The notes under the pieces: generated by a model
Databases searched by the model: none
The model's input: the letters and a program-made list of their open reading frames with translations, nothing else
What the model was told of the DNA's origin: nothing
Source: Bacillota bacterium
GTDB taxonomy: Bacteria > Bacillota > Desulfitobacteriia > Desulfitobacteriales > JAJXUE01
Reading direction: 5' to 3'
Length of the DNA: 6,710 nucleotides
NCBI GenBank assembly: GCA_021786555.1
Contig: JAJYNB010000073.1
Span: 1 to 6,710 of the forward strand
Part shown: positions 5,712-6,710 of the stretch, piece after piece
How the letters are laid out: each line of letters begins with the position of its first letter
Position numbering within the stretch: position 1 is the first letter of the stretch
Position numbers and translations under genes: made by a program

Positions 5712-6710
5712 ATGAAAAAGGAAATGATTGACGGCATTGCAAACCAGTTGTTTGCCATGGGGGTGACATACACGTTAGACATCGGTGCAGACATTGTTGT
5801 CAACTGCGAGTTTCTGGACGCAGGCTGGAACACAGGAACCAAGAAAATCACCTACGAAGCTTCGGCCTATTTTGACGAAACCAGCAGAACGATTTTTCTA
5901 TGGGAGTTTACAAAGGAGTTTGGTTCAGGATTTTCCTCCGGGGGAGACAGCGAAACCTCCTTCCAGATGGGCAAGACGCTGTACAGAAAAGTTAAAAGTG
6001 TGCAGTACGGAGTGGACGGCAAGGCTTATGAATACACGCTTGATTTAGGAGCGATACCTAAAGCCTTTAAAGAAGCAGCAAAAGCTCATGAATGGAAACT
6101 TAAGACCGTCTTAAAGCGTGAAAATGCTATGTATCCGACAGAAATGCCTTTGCAAAAAAATAATTCTTCTCAAGCTTTGCCTCCTGAACAGCCACATATC
6201 AGGCAGCAGCAAGATGCGAAGCCGCAAGGGCAGTTCTACACATATGGCCAGCCGAATGTGAAAGGCAAAAAGTCAGGCGCCCTTTGGTTGATTGTATTTG
6301 CGCTGGGCCTCTTGGTCACTGTAGCATTTTTTGTTGTAAACGGGGTATCTCCTTTAGGCTGGGTACTGGGAGCGATAGTATTCACAATAATGCTTACGCT
6401 GCAAAAGAAGTTTATTGCAAAAGGGTGTCTATTTACTATTGCTATATGGATTATAGTATCGGTCATATTATCAATCATTTTAGCCTTTGCAGCTAAACCA
6501 AGTGCGAAAGCAGAACCAAGAATCAATACGCAGCAGGGTCAGCCCGCGTTTTATGTTTCGAGGTTATACCGTACCTTGGGTGCGGGGAGCGTATATGAAA
6601 GTCCCAATGATTTTTCTAAAGCCACAGCCTGTTTGATAGGTGGTATTCACTTTTACATTGATGCAAATGACAAATATTCACCTTCAGTAGGGAATAAAGT
6701 GTCCACTGTC
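5712..6710 (+). CDS. Modular membrane protein of unknown function, cut by the window end
   Basis: I do not recognise this protein. The frame is open from ATG 5712 to the window edge, 333 codons with no stop. Residues 1-137 are a soluble alpha/beta region without a signal peptide, beginning MKKEMIDGIANQLFAMGV and rich in Tyr, Phe and Asp, with VNCEFLDAGWNTG at 30-42 and LDLGAIPKAFKEAAKAH at 110-126. Residues 141-186 form a polar linker rich in Gln, Pro and Asn. Three hydrophobic segments follow at about 190-210, 213-230 and 236-261. From about 262 a further polar region begins, with SVYESPNDF and GGIHFYIDAND, and continues past the edge. The N-terminal domain should be cytoplasmic, and three helices would place the C-terminal part outside. 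It starts 88 bp after the LuxR-type gene in the same direction, so co-transcription or regulation by it is possible but unproven. Confidence 0.85.
   Translation, partial: MKKEMIDGIANQLFAMGVTYTLDIGADIVVNCEFLDAGWNTGTKKITYEASAYFDETSRTIFLWEFTKEFGSGFSSGGDSETSFQMGKTLYRKVKSVQYGVDGKAYEYTLDLGAIPKAFKEAAKAHEWKLKTVLKRENAMYPTEMPLQKNNSSQALPPEQPHIRQQQDAKPQGQFYTYGQPNVKGKKSGALWLIVFALGLLVTVAFFVVNGVSPLGWVLGAIVFTIMLTLQKKFIAKGCLFTIAIWIIVSVILSIILAFAAKPSAKAEPRINTQQGQPAFYVSRLYRTLGAGSVYESPNDFSKATACLIGGIHFYIDANDKYSPSVGNKVSTV

Noticed and set aside
5785..6048. 87-codon plus-strand frame starting MQTLLSTASF
   Set aside because: It lies wholly within the better supported frame that starts at 5712 and has a clear ribosome binding site; the alternative product has no recognisable features.

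Overview
The window looks like chromosomal DNA of a Gram-positive, probably anaerobic member of the Firmicutes (Clostridia-like). The basis is the strong purine-rich ribosome binding sites, TTG and GTG starts, an ABC-2 exporter with two separate permeases of a type common in Bacillota, and the protein sequences in general. This is inference from style and gene families; no rRNA or other taxonomic marker is present.

Layout. Positions 1-273 hold no convincing gene, but carry a perfect 10-bp GC hairpin (145-171) and an unbroken short reading frame of doubtful status. Positions 274-3677 (+) are a tight three-gene operon: an ABC ATPase, then two related ABC-2 membrane proteins, with gaps of 12 bp and a 1-bp overlap. 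This is the arrangement of LnrLMN/YfiLMN-type multidrug or amphiphile exporters. Positions 3706-4422 (-) encode a metallo-beta-lactamase-fold hydrolase with a complete two-metal ligand set; it converges on the exporter operon. Positions 4556-5623 (+) encode a 355-residue transcription factor with a C-terminal LuxR-type helix-turn-helix, divergent from the hydrolase. The 133-bp region between these two carries a perfect 16-bp dyad (4476-4491). Positions 5712 to the window end (+) begin a gene of unknown function: a soluble N-terminal domain, a Gln/Pro-rich linker, three membrane helices and the start of a further domain, cut off by the window edge.

How the parts fit. The exporter genes form one functional unit: the ATPase drives a probable heterodimeric permease. 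The hydrolase, regulator and dyad look like a second unit in which the LuxR-type protein may control itself and the hydrolase through the shared region. Base composition drops from GC-rich in the exporter operon to clearly more AT-rich after about 3680, so the two halves may have different histories. I found no mobile element, CRISPR array, tRNA or rRNA. No element is clearly an undescribed system; the best candidates for new biology are the hydrolase/LuxR/dyad module and the unknown modular membrane protein.
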